DNA of 64,000 nucleotides from Theropithecus gelada (lineage: Eukaryota > Chordata > Mammalia > Primates > Cercopithecidae). Shown piece by piece: positions 43,626 through 54,735 of this stretch (positions are counted from its first letter, which is position 1; each line of letters begins with the position of its first letter). The notes beneath the pieces were generated by a model. That model was given only the letters and a program-made list of their open reading frames with translations. It did not search any database and was not told the DNA's origin. Where the stretch lies: NCBI RefSeq assembly GCF_003255815.1, contig NC_037670.1, positions 72,567,624 through 72,631,623 on the forward strand, written 5' to 3'. The translations under genes were made by a program, and so were the position numbers.

Positions 43626-45999
43626 CAGAGAGAGAGAGAGAACAGAATATAAAGGCTAGAACCATGTGGGCCTTTGTGTATCTGGTCATAAAATAAGTAC
43701 AAATCACTGAGGTATTATTAATATAAATGGTTAAAGGTTAATGGAATAACTATTTGAACGGGCTACACAAAAATATAAACTACTTATCTTTAGGCAAATG
43801 ACTTCATTTTCCTTCTGTTTGTTTTGTGTTTCCCTGTCATTTTGGTATTTTCCTGAGCTCTCCGAATTTCCAACAATGAGAATGCTTCCATTTCATAATG
43901 AGAAAAAGCTCATAAATGTTATTTTAATAGTATGGGTTCAATTCAAGTTGTAATTAGAAAAGAAAAAAATGTTTTTAAAAATTCTATAAATCTGAGATTT
44001 CCTTCACAATGATGCAACTGTGGGAAAAAAATTGATTTGGTAATAAACTATAACCCAGGTAAACTATGAAAAAGAAAATGCCTGAAAAATATTCTTAGTT
44101 GGATATTAACTTGGAAAATTAAGACTTCATGAGGAGTTCCACGAGGTCACTGTCTAAGTAAGTAGGAAGCGGGAGGCATTCTAGGGTGGGATAAAAATAA
44201 TCGAGTAAATCCTTCAGTTTACATAAGTCAGTTTTTAACATGGTTTCAGAAACAAAAGTGTTCAAATGATAAGGACTAGGTTTCCTAAATTACTAGTAAT
44301 ATAGATGAGTATCTCTAGAAAAGTAACTAAAGAATATTTTCTCAATAGTAGCTCCAATATATATGATAAATAGAATATGCAAGTATATGCATTATACATT
44401 AACGAAGAGCATCTGTCATTTAAACAAAAGGAGGTAACTGTAATTAATGTTGCTTTCAAGTTTAAGAAATGCTGTAGCAATACTCTTTTAAATAAAAAAG
44501 GTATCATCTTCAATTTGCCTTCTAAATTTTTTTACATAATGACTACCAAAAGACTACAGAAAAGTACATTTAATCTGAATGACTTGGAGAAGTTTGGTGG
44601 TATCAGAATCAATAAACCATTAATATCCTTTCAAGGAAAATAGGTAAAACAGAACTAAATAAAACATCTGAACTCAGGGGTAAGATAGTTTATGGTAATC
44701 GAAAACTATTCCAGCATCACTAGGGAATGAACTGGATGGCTCTTATTTCAGAGAATGTGCCCTGTTTTACGCTAAGGCAGTCTTGTTTAGAGGAAATATC
44801 AATGAAGATTTTCTTCTAGTCTATGTTGCCAATTCGTAAATTGGGGGAGGGGGGCATTCTTAATTCATTCCTAAGAAAAGCTTTCTAAAAGCTCAGATCT
44901 GCCAAATCCTTTTGCAGAGGACTGCCAAAATAGAATGAGGGAAGATCAAAAGCAAAGTTATTGTCAATGCTGTTTGTTTTTCAATACTTACACACTGAAC
45001 AGAACAATATTCTTTTTTTTGGCATGATCTTCTTCTTAGTACTGAAGCTCACTATTTCTATCTTCTTAAGACTTAAAGAGGACCATAAATGATACTTCTT
45101 TTTTTTAATTTTTGCCAGTTTTAATATACATAATATTTTATATTTTCATCAACTTTAAAGATATATAAATAATTGAATATTTACATTAATTTCAGATAAT
45201 ATCCTGACAAATGCTAACTTTCATTGTTTTATTAAGACAAAATATATGGAATTATGCTTAAATACTAAAAGCCATTTCATCCAGCTTTTGGAATATCACA
45301 TGGCTACATTTATTATATTTCTACTCATAGAGCCAAGTAAATCAGCGTAAAATTTGTCTTGACTCAACAAAGATATGTCAACGGCAAAATTTATCTGATA
45401 ACAATAAGGTGAATTGCAAGCATTTTTGTGTAAGTTTGTGCATTTGAATTCTTATATTCATTCATATTTTGTTTTCTTTGTTGCAGTCTTCAAAGGTCTT
45501 CAAGCTCTTTGTTCTTTTTTTTATCTTTTACAACAAAAAAAATGTATTTAAGTTTTTATTTTTGTAAGGTAGACTTTATTTCAAAACTTGTTTTCAACCA
45601 ACAACTTAAGACTATCATCATATTTCCCAGTTTTCTGTCTATATGTATAATTTAAAGCTCAGCAAAAACAGCTGAGGGATCCTTTGTTTCTAGTCCCACG
45701 CCAAATGATCATTGTAAAAATTCAGAATTCTCTCAGCTGTCATTGAATATGAATGAGCACCTAAAAAACCAGTATACTTTGCAATATTATTTACTCTTTT
45801 AAAAATTTCTCAAAGGTCTAGGACAGATTTTTGGAATACTTATCCCTGAGATACATTCTTATGATTAAATTACAACTTTTTGAATAAAGAGAATAGTGTA
45901 CATTAACTCACAATTGAACAAACCCTAATCAGGTTAACTCTCTAGTTAACCTAAATAAATCAATTTCCTTGCCTAATGAAAAGACCTTTGAAAAAATTA
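43626..45999. other. Unassigned ~2.4 kb AT-rich sequence
   Basis: A short GA run at 43627-43641. No Alu, clear L1 or exon-like signal. Overlapping frames at 44262-44513 (-) and 44377-44643 (+) resemble no known protein. Much of it may be very old decayed repeat. Confidence 0.45.
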
Positions 46000-46675
46000 T
46001 GACAGTGAGAAAACTCTGAAAGTGAAAGAAATCTGACCTGTCTTCATCTCACTTCTAACCTCCAAGTTGCCCTCATTCATTCCTCTATGTAGGCCAAACT
46101 TGAGAGGAATTTACTTAGTTTAACTTTGAAACAAAGATGATAACTGTCCCTCCCCAAAATGAACCCATCCTTGCTTGGGGACCAGACTGTCTTTGTGAAA
46201 CTAACAAATCAGCCACAACATTAGAAATTATGGCTCACAAGTCACACAGCCAAAGGCCACAAGATTCCTAATCTCCCCAATTGCTCCTATATATATTACC
46301 ATTGTCAAACTTAAGATTGGTATTGGAGGTATTTCTCAGACCCTGCATTCTGATGAACCAGCTGGTGCCATCCAGACCAGTACACTGGATCATCTGGTCT
46401 GTAAGAACTGACTCATCAGGAAGACAGCTTCAGCTCCCTATGATTTTATCCTCCACCCCACCAATCAGCATCCCCCATTCCCTAGCCTCCTGCCTATCAA
46501 ACTACTTTTGAAAAACCCTATGCTCCAAATTTTCAGGGAGGCTGGTTTAAGGAATGATAAAAACCCTGTCTTCCATTTAGCCAGCTCTATGAATATTAAA
46601 CTCTATTGCAATTCCCACGTTGATAAATTGGCACTATCTGGGCAGCAAACAAGAAGAATGCACTGTGCGGTCACA
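46000..46675 (+). mobile_element. Solo LTR of an endogenous retrovirus (ERV1-like), copy B
   Basis: It starts TGACAGTGAG and shares ordered blocks with 9815-10553: 'CCAATTGCTCCTATATATAT', 'TAAGATTGGTATTGGAGGTA', 'CAGACCCTGCATTCTGATGA', 'CCACCAATCAGCATCCCCCA', 'GCCTCCTGCCTATCAAACTA', and a poly(A)-like 'GAATATTAAACTCTATTGC'. No internal viral genes. The overlapping open frame 46281-46511 is not a gene. Confidence 0.65.
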
Positions 46676-46742
46676 CCAACGGCATCACCATGAAAATCTG
46701 CATTATAGGATTTCATAAATTGAAAATAACATTTCCTCATTG

Positions 46743-47039
46743 GTTTTTCTTTCTTTTCTTTTTTTCTTAGACAGAGTCTTGCTCTGTCACCCAAGTTGGA
46801 GTACAGTGGCACGATCTCCACTCACTGCAACCTCTCCCTCCCAGGTTCAAGTGATTCTCCTGCCTCGGTAGCTGGGACTACAGGCACCTGTCATCATGCC
46901 TGGCTAATTTCTGCATTTTTACTAGAGACAGGGTTTTGCCACGTTGGCCAGGCTGGTCTTGAACTCCTGGCCTCAAGTGATCCACCTGCCTTGGCCTCCC
47001 AAAGTGCTGGGATAACAGGCATAAGCCACCACGCCCAGC
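46743..47039 (-). mobile_element. Alu element, minus strand
   Basis: T-rich tail with C interruptions, 'AGACAGAGTCTTGCTCTGTC' to 'CACCACGCCCAGC', with target duplication TCCTCATTG (46734-46742) and TCCTCACTG (47040-47048). Confidence 0.94.
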
Positions 47040-47048
47040 TCCTCACTG

Positions 47049-47831
47049 TTAAAAACATTAATTTTGTAAAATATTTTCTATAGTAAGTAGCTGATATTAT
47101 AAGAAGCAAAGTAAATGTTCTTTGCAATAATTAAAACATGTTCAAATGCTAATTTTAAAGAAGGAAATATTATCTTAGCGGTAAAAAAGAAAAATAGAAA
47201 AGACATCATCCCCATTATACAAATGGAGAAACTGTGGTAGATATTTATATAACATATCCTATAATACATACCTTACATCACTTTGAAAGAGCATAAAACA
47301 CTGAATTTCCTAGGGCTAAGGTCACTGTATACATGTGATTGGGTCTCTCTTACTTCTTCCAGCCATCACTAAACTGACACCTTAGCCTTGCCAAAACAGC
47401 TCAGGAGAAGGCCTGGCTATTTAAACACTTCTGCTGTTGAGGGGGATCTGCCAGGTGAGGCTCTCATCTCTTTGATTTGCCATGCAGCTTACAGAACAGT
47501 GATAAGGTTTAGGTTTGGGTTTCAGGTAATAAAGAGGCCTAGAAATTGGAAAACATTCCCTGGCTCAGCATACCAGAGAGCTTTGGTATTGTGTTTCAAC
47601 ATAAAGCCCAGCTAATTCTATAAAGATACCAGAATTAGGAATAGAAACCACTATTTCCAGCACTGCCCGGGCACATCTCTCTGTAAACATTAAGAACCTG
47701 TCAGAGGATGGAATCATACTGAACAGCCTTTGTTGACCTGAGAAGCATTTTTCTCTACAAGAAGTTATGCTATCAAAACGTGGATCAAAATCTCCTCTAG
47801 GGGCAAAGAGATAGCAACAAATTCAAGTGGA
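47049..47831. other. Unassigned intronic sequence
   Basis: No recognised repeat or exon. The + strand frame 47388-47615 has no family resemblance. Confidence 0.45.
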
Positions 47832-48132
47832 GTCTGGGCATGATGGCTCATGCCTGTAAACCCAGCCCTTTGGGAGGCCAAGGTGGGCGGATCACTTGAG
47901 GTCAGGGGTTCAAGATCAGCCTGGTCAACATGGTAAAACCCCGTCTCTACTAAAAATACAAAAATCAGCTGGGCATGGTGGCACGTGCCTGTAATCCCAG
48001 CTACTAGGGAGGCTGAGGCAGGAGAATCACTTGAGCCCAGGAGGCAGAGATTGCAGTGAACCGAGATTGCGCCACTGCACTCCAGCCTGGGAGAGAGAGT
48101 GAGACTCCACCTCAAAAAAAAAAAAAAAAAAA
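47832..48132 (+). mobile_element. Alu element, plus strand
   Basis: 'GTCTGGGCATGATGGCTCAT' to 'GAGACTCCACCTC' and an A tail, with target duplication TCAAGTGGA (47823-47831 and 48133-48141). It forms an inverted pair with the Alu at 46743, about 800 bp away. Confidence 0.94.
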
Positions 48133-48141
48133 TCAAGTGGA

Positions 48142-48344
48142 TCCTTCTCTGAAAGTATGTTTTTCTCAGACCAAGGAAGACAAATAAAGAAAGACTAGAG
48201 ATGTCATTGTCTCGGTACCAACACCTACAAGATAGCAGGAGCCTTGCCTAATGAGTAAAACCAATATAATCTTCCATCTTTTGCTTAGAATTGTGCAATG
48301 GTAACTGTAAGAAACTTCATTGGCTCTAATTTCTTTTCTCTCTG
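48142..48344. other. Unassigned spacer
   Basis: No gene or repeat is recognised. Confidence 0.4.
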
Positions 48345-48430
48345 ATGAGTAAACTCAAGCCCAGCAAAACTGGGCAACTTGCTCAAGGTCACCCAGAAGT
48401 GGAGTTTCCTGAGATCCTGGCAGAGGCCCT
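48345..48430 (-). mobile_element. MIR fragment, minus strand
   Basis: 'GGGCAACTTGCTCAAGGTCA' then 'CCCAGAAGTGGAGTTTCCTG' fits the reverse-strand MIR core. Confidence 0.6.
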
Positions 48431-50204
48431 TTTCCTGCACATCGCAGTGCTCGTCCAGGTCCTTCCATTCCTAAGTGACCTGTATCAGTCATCTTTGCAT
48501 TCAGTGCCTTGGTGTAGCCAGTGTGTTCCTTTTCCTGATCCCTTCCTTATATCCTTTTCCTATGTGACTACAACGTGGAAAAGGAAATCAAACAAAGAAT
48601 ACAAGTGCCCAAGAATGTAATGCACAATTTCATCTAGATTGATTACATTGCATCAGCCACCAAGCCAGTCAAAAAGAATCCCAGGAGCAGATGCTGCTTC
48701 CAAAACTAATCCTCAAAGAGATTAAAAGGGCACGTTTGCACTGTAAACTCAACCTGTTTGCCATATAGACAAAGAAAACACGAAAACGTGCTTGCCATTT
48801 GACAGGTTTGGGTTATGTGAACATTCTCCTGAATTTTCAAATAGCCCGTCCTATTTTATGTCTGTTGTAACTTTTCTCTTTTTACCCAACATACTGACAG
48901 TTAAAAAGATAGTTCTTATTCTCGTTATTCCCGCTTTACAAATGTTGCTCCCCTGCCCCTTTAGGCTTACACTCTCTCTAGCAAATTCAGTGTCCCTGCA
49001 AGTGTTACCACTGTTTTTAATACAGTGAGATAAAGAAATTGTACCCTAGTCACATGTGTTTTGGATAAAATACTACTCAGCTTTCATTCTTCATGACAAG
49101 TCTTATGTTATGTATCTGTGAATAAAGCTTGCCTGGAACTCTCTATTTACTGACAGATTGTAATGTTGCTAAGCTTACCTACTTCCTTATTTTTGTGCCA
49201 GGTAAGCAACAAAAGCACTTGCAATTTTGTACAAAACCTAATAAAATCATGGAAAATGACAGCAAAACTGTGTTTAACATACAGTTTACAGTCATCTACT
49301 CCCCAAAGGCAAAACAAGGAAAATGGAAAAATAAATAAGAATAAGAATAAAGATAGGACATGAGGAATAAGGGTACAGTTTAAAATATAATAAGTAACAC
49401 AGATATTGAGACCAGACAATGCCCCCGTGCACATAATCATGCCGTGGGCTGCCTCTAACCTATTGGAAATTAAGTGAAGTTCAACGTGAGGTTTCCGTAA
49501 AAAGTCTCTTGTGTTCTCACCTAAATCCATGGAAGACAGTAGTCCTCATCACTAAAACCACACATAAATCAGAAAGTTGGCAGTGCTTGCTCTGGAGAGT
49601 CCAGAAACTTAAGCTTTTTGGAGACTGAACTTCCTCTCACCCTAAAAAGGATGAATCCTGCCCGATCAGGATGAAGCAATGAGAGTGGACTTTCTAAAAG
49701 CTGAGAGAGAGAAAGACATTTTATTTCCAGAACCATTTAATATAGCTCTTATTAAAATGCATATATGGATTCCCATTCCAACACATTTAAGCCAAAAAGA
49801 GAAAACCTAGATGTATTTTTAAAAGTGGATTTTTAAGAAAGAACAGAAAAAAAAAAAAAACAGGTACAAATAAACAGTATCTGGAAATTTCACTGACTTT
49901 GTATTGCATATTGTTAAGGAGATTTATTTTTCTTACTAATCATAAATTTTCCCCCATAGAAGTTTATGAAAAGAAAAAGAAAATCTTTTCCTCTTATAAC
50001 ATAAGTTGACTTTCTTAATTGAGGCAGTTGTTTTCCAGGCCATAGGATGTCAGATAGCACAGTAACAGAAGACAGCTTGATTTTTATGTCAGCCATAAAC
50101 TAAGTTTGGATAACTTTCCCTGTTCGCTCATCTTGACAATGAAAATAGATTATATCAAATCACCTTTAATGTCTCCAGCAACTCAAAAGAAAGACGGGGA
50201 CAGA
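48431..50204. other. Unassigned ~1.8 kb
   Basis: No Alu or recognisable L1. Frames at 48792-49028 and 49147-49530 resemble no protein family. An A run lies at 49846-49860. Confidence 0.45.
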
Positions 50205-50420
50205 ATTACAGAATGCTTAATAGCACATGTTCTAGAATGATCTTTCCTAATTGTGTAACCTTGGGTAAGATATCTAGTTTCCATGTGTCTCATTCATTTG
50301 AAAAAAAGAGGATAAAAATACCTATTTTACAGAGTGCATGTAAGAGGTAAAGGCATTTAGAATAGTACCTGGCACATAAATGCTCAAGAAATATTGGCTA
50401 TTATTGTTACGAGTGTTTAA
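50205..50420 (+). mobile_element. MIR element, nearly complete
   Basis: 'TTGTGTAACCTTGGGTAAGA', 'CTATTTTACAGAGTGCATGT' and 'AGTACCTGGCACATAAATGC' follow MIR order. Confidence 0.82.
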
Positions 50421-51683
50421 TAAATGTGTTTTAATGAAACAATCTGGAATGTTTGGTGCAAAAAAAAAAAAAAAAAAGTTGTTGAAACCCAAAATATTAA
50501 AGAAGAAATCTGCAGCATTTTGAAAGGCTATCAGAAAGCAAGAAACAGAATCATGGTTAAGAGGAGAGGACCCCTATCTAAATAAGACTATCCAAAAATT
50601 GGAAAAGGCTTTTCCTTAGGGATCCTTCTTTGTTCAAATACTAAATATTCACCAAGTTGCTTTCTTGTCTTGATTTATAGCTCTTGTTATTTCTGGTCTT
50701 ATGTAAACTTCCCTTGTAGGAAGACGTATTTCCTATTTTAGATTATTAAACTAGTTTCTAACTAAAACCAGAATTTGGTCATTGTGAGTGCATTTTCCCT
50801 AGGGCTTAATCACTCTTCAGATTAAATGAATGGTCAGTTCCCAGACTGCAAAGTTGGAAGTGCAAACCTCAGAGAATACAGAGTCCTTAACCTACCTTTC
50901 CTGAATGCTCACATTTAATGGAGTATTCTCTGCTTGGGCCCTCCAGTGTCTTGCCTATGTAAATAAATTAGTAGCCTCTTAACCTGCTATTCCACTTCCA
51001 TGTTTCCTTGTCTAGTCCACAGAGCCTGACACTTCTACTTAACAGAGTTGTAGAGCACACAGAGGGCAGAACCCTTCTCTGAATCATTTCAAGGTCTAGC
51101 CCTATTGGACCTGGTGCATAGCAGACCTCTTAAAGTCTAAGGTAATTGTACAAGGTACTACTGTAACTTGAAAAAATACAATTATTTCTCAGGTTTGGTG
51201 TAATAAGAGTCCAAGGAAATTTTTGGTCAGCTTGTAATGACAGAAAATGTTCCTTCTTAAGACCAGACACTGTAATTTTTATAAATACATCTGAGGCTTT
51301 ATGAGATACAGGCTATTCCACAAGAAAAAAAAGAATCAAACCAGTTATCCTTCCTTAATCTCAGAAGTTAAGAACAATTCATGATTGACAAAAAAGGAGT
51401 AAATTACAACTAAAGAATAACATGAAGATGAAAGAAGGATATAAAACAAAAGCATTTTAGCAACTTCCAAGGGTTGTATTGGGATGCCTTCTTGACGATT
51501 ACATGTATTGGAAAGTTCCATCTGGCCCTGTTCAAAAACATTCAAGTAAGGGTGCAAAAAGCTTTTCTCCACCCACATCTCCATCACTCCTTTAGGGTAC
51601 AGGCTCATATTCTTTATCTCTGGCAACTGGCCTGAGATGAGCTATGACTATTGAAGGACCCTGAAAGTGAGGTCTCATTACTT
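50421..51683. other. Unassigned ~1.26 kb
   Basis: An A run at 50460-50477. No repeat family or exon signal. The minus-strand frame 51345-51626 has no family resemblance. Its end (51669-51683) is the target copy of the next Alu. Confidence 0.45.
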
Positions 51684-51978
51684 TTTTTTTTTTTTTTTGA
51701 GACAGAGTCTCGCTTAGTCGCCCAGGCTGGAGTGCAGTGGCGCGATCTCGGCTCACTGCAAGCTCCGCCTCCCGGGTTCACGCCATTCTCCTGCCTCAGC
51801 CTCCCGAGTAGCTGGGACTACAGGCGCCCGCCGCTTCGCCCGGCTAATTTTTTGCATTTTTAGTAGAGACGGGGTTTCACCATGTTAGCCAGGATGGTCT
51901 CGATCTCCTGACCTCGTGATCCGCCCGCCTCGGCCTCCCAAAGTGCTGGGATTACAGGCGTGAGCCACCGCGCCCGGC
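51684..51978 (-). mobile_element. AluY, minus strand, young
   Basis: Nearly consensus AluY in reverse, ending 'GTGAGCCACCGCGCCCGGC', with a perfect 15-bp target duplication GAGGTCTCATTACTT (51669-51683 and 51979-51993). CpG sites are largely intact, indicating recent insertion. Confidence 0.96.
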
Positions 51979-51993
51979 GAGGTCTCATTACTT

Positions 51994-52209
51994 AAGTAAG
52001 ATACAAAGTAAGCAAAATGCATAAGCACAGAAATCCAACACATCAGCAAAAAGTCAATAGAAATACTCTGGTAGGTGGTTAGATCCTCACCAAATGCCAG
52101 TTAGAAGAGCAGTTTATGCACTGCTCCTGTCACAGAAGTTCTCGTCACAGGAGACACATTAATAAATGATGCTGAGATGGAGACAGAAGTTGGCTCTCAT
52201 GAAGATATA
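51994..52209. other. Unassigned spacer
   Basis: No gene or repeat is recognised. A near-palindrome 'GAAGATATACTCTTCATGAA' and 'GAGTATATATCC' begins at about 52200. Confidence 0.4.
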
Positions 52210-52335
52210 CTCTTCATGAAGAGTATATATCCTCTTAACTAAAAATAGAACTATCACTCAATCCAGCAAAGCCATTAATGAGTATCTATCCCAAGGGAAA
52301 GAAATCATTATATTAAAAAGATACATGCACTTGCA
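52210..52335 (+). mobile_element. L1 ORF2 C-terminal fragment
   Basis: 'TAAAAATAGAACTATCACTC', 'GAGTATCTATCCCAAGGGAA' and 'ATTATATTAAAAAGATACAT' match the L1 region before the ORF2 end. Confidence 0.7.
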
Positions 52336-52530
52336 TGTTCTCACCATGTGACCTGCCTGCTCCTCCTTTGCCTTCAGTCAGGATTGTAAGCTTCCCTCAC
52401 TAGAAGCAGATGCTGTTGTCATGCTTCTTGTACAGCTTGGAGAACCATAATCCAAACAAACCTATTTTCTTTATATAATACCTAGCCTCACTTATTCCTT
52501 TATAGCAATGCAAACAGACTAATAAATTCA
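52336..52530 (+). mobile_element. MaLR LTR fragment (THE1/MST/MLT1-like)
   Basis: 'CTCCTTTGCCTTCAGTCAGG', 'TGTAAGCTTCCCTC' and 'CCTTTATAGCAATGCAAACA' match the 3' half of an ERVL-MaLR LTR. It lies between two L1 pieces. Confidence 0.7.
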
Positions 52531-53085
52531 CCATACTAACAGGAATAAAGAAGAAAATCCATATTATCATCTCAATTGATGAGAAAAAGCATTTAACAAA
52601 ATTCAACCCAATTTATGAATTAAGAAAAAAAAACTTAGCTAACTGGAAATAGAAGACTTTCTCAGTCTGATAGATAAAATCTATTTATTTTTATTTTTAT
52701 TATGATTATTTTTTGAGATGGAGTTTTGCTGTGTTGCCAGGCTGGAGTGCAGTGGCACAATCTTGGCTCACTGCAACCTCTGCCCCCTGGGTTCAAGCAA
52801 TTCTCATGCCTCAGCCTCCCAAGTAGCTGGGATTACAGCCCCACACCACCACACCCAGCTAATTTTTGTAGAAAAATCTTTAAAAAAACAAAAAAACAAA
52901 AAAACCCTACAACTACCACTATAATGGTGAAACACTAAACCATTTTTCTCTAATATCAAGAGTAATGTAGTGATGTGCTCTTACCCTTTCTGTTCAGCAT
53001 TGTACTAGGGGTACTAGCCAGTGCAATGAAGCCAGAAAAAGAAATTAATGACATACAGATTGGAAAGCAAAAAGTAAAATAAGCT
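52531..53085 (+). mobile_element. L1 ORF2 (RT region) fragment, split by Alu
   Basis: 'ATCATCTCAATTGATGAGAA' with 'TTAACAAAATTCAACCCAAT' on the left, and 'GGTACTAGCCAGTGCAATGA' with 'CATACAGATTGGAAAGCAAA' on the right, are L1 reverse-transcriptase words. Diverged and non-coding. Confidence 0.8.
52683..52871 (-). mobile_element. Alu right-arm fragment, minus strand
   Basis: TTATTTTTATTTTTATTATG tail, 'GAGATGGAGTTTTGCTGTGT' to 'CACACCCAGCTAATTTTTGT', then it stops at the A-rich linker. The left arm is missing, so it is 5'-truncated. Flanks AAAATCT (52676-52682 and 52873-52879) may be its target duplication. Confidence 0.88.
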
Positions 53086-54299
53086 AATATGCTCATTTCA
53101 TTATCCAGCCCTTTGTTTAGAGACAGACACATGAGCCAAATCAGGCTAATAAGACCCAAGGAGAAACAATTCCTAAATTTTGGTACAAACTCTCTTTCCT
53201 GTTGTATCTTTTATCGTGGTGAGGAAACTCTCAATCTCCTGGTGACCACCCTGCTCTATTAGAAGCTGGGTCTAAAAATGATCCTAGTGACACTGAACCA
53301 TGAATCAAGCTGGTCTGAGAGTAGTTCTATGCCTGGACCTTCTAGTTACATAAAATAATAAATTCTCTTTTTGGCTGAAGCCAATTTGGGTTAGATTTTT
53401 TGTCCCTTATCACCTAAGAGTCTTAATTTCTTCCTCATATTTTTAATATCTTAATCCTCTCAGGGGTTAGACTTTTTAATTTCTTTCCTTCTGACATTTT
53501 TTTCCTTTGCTTTCTAATAAGAAATTAGTGTAAATACCATCCTGCCACACATTAAATTTTGTTTTTAAAAAAAAATTTCCTGATTGATGAATCGAAATCA
53601 GTCTTTTGTAAATCTCTTCACTAGTGCAGGAGGGTGATAATGTATATTCATCTATTATACTACTTCTAGATTCACTTTCCACATTGCAGTGGCAGTGAAA
53701 CAGCAATCAGACATGTCAGATGTATGGAGTGAAGTTATAAAACATGTTGATTTTATTTATACTGATAATGGACAAAGTCAACAGGAGATATGAGAAGTAT
53801 GTAGTACACATTTGATTTTCAAGCATGGCAGCTCAATGCAATCACTTTTATCTACTTCCCAAGGTCATCCTTCGTATAATTCCATCCTTTGTTCACCGCA
53901 CAAATCCCTTCCAGACCCCTCCAAAAATTCTTCTCCAAAATCATGCTAAATAAATCATATTTTTCTCACTCTCATTACTCTGTGGTTCTTTTACCTCTAG
54001 CTGTTGTGATTATGACATCACTAACAAAAGAATGGGCCTTATAACAGGACTAATTTATTTTTTGCCAAGTCTTCAGCTACACTTGATTAGAATGTACTAG
54101 GATGAGCTGATCCAAAACAAGACCCTATTTGATACATGATCCTCGCAAGCATAATTTAGAGAAATATAACAAGAAAATTAGAAAAAAAGAAAAGCCAATA
54201 AAGTGTTACTGATGAGGTTACTGATCTGGCCAACTGAGATGCAATCCTACCGGGGCTTTCTGATGAATGATGTATGATATAGCTCGGAATTGTCTTATT
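53086..54299. other. Mostly unassigned; old repeat likely at 53110-53400
   Basis: The segment with 'GAGCCAAATCAGGCTAATAA', 'AATAATAAATTCTCTTTTTG' and 'GCTGAAGCCAATTTGGGTTA' resembles the 3' end of a common old repeat with an AATAAA signal, but I cannot name it. The rest shows nothing definite. Confidence 0.4.
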
Positions 54300-54317
54300 A
54301 AGAAATAGAGAATGTGG

Positions 54318-54610
54318 GGCCAGGCATGGTGGTTCACATCTGTAATCCCAGCACTTTGGAAGGTCCAGGCAGGTGCATCACTTGAGGTCAGGAGTTCAAG
54401 ACCAGCCTGGCCAACATGGCAAAACCCCGTCTCTACTAAAAATACAAAAATTAGCTGGTCATGGTGGCATGTGCCTGTAATCCCAGCTACTAAGGAGGCT
54501 GAGGCAGAAGAATTGCTTGAATCCAGGAGGTGGAGGTTGCAGTGAGCCGAGATCGTGTCACTGCACTCCAGCTTGATGACAGAGCCAGACCCTGTCTCAA
54601 AAAAAAAAAG
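54318..54610 (+). mobile_element. Alu element, plus strand
   Basis: GGCCAGGCATGGTGGTTCAC to 'CAGACCCTGTCTC' plus A run, continuing into a GAAA tract. The target duplication AGAAATAGAGAATGTGG (54301-54317) and AGAAATAGGTAACGTGG (about 54719-54735) flanks Alu plus tract together. Confidence 0.94.
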
Positions 54611-54633
54611 AAGAAAGAAAGAAAGAAAAGAAA

Positions 54634-54721
<88 letters not shown>

Positions 54722-54723
54722 AA
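54611..54723 (+). repeat. (GAAA)n tract in the Alu tail, ~113 bp
   Basis: Pure GAAA repeats after a short mixed start. They lie between the Alu body and its right target copy, so they expanded from the A tail. Frames across are artefacts. Confidence 0.95.
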
Positions 54724-54735
54724 TAGGTAACGTGG

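Noticed and set aside
46281..46511. 76-codon frame
   Set aside because: Lies in the second solo LTR; chance frame.
47765..48136. 123-codon minus-strand frame
   Set aside because: Alu translation with typical Alu peptide.
49147..49530. 127-codon minus-strand frame as a gene
   Set aside because: No family resemblance, no splice context, overlaps plus-strand frames; low stop density in AT-rich DNA is sufficient.
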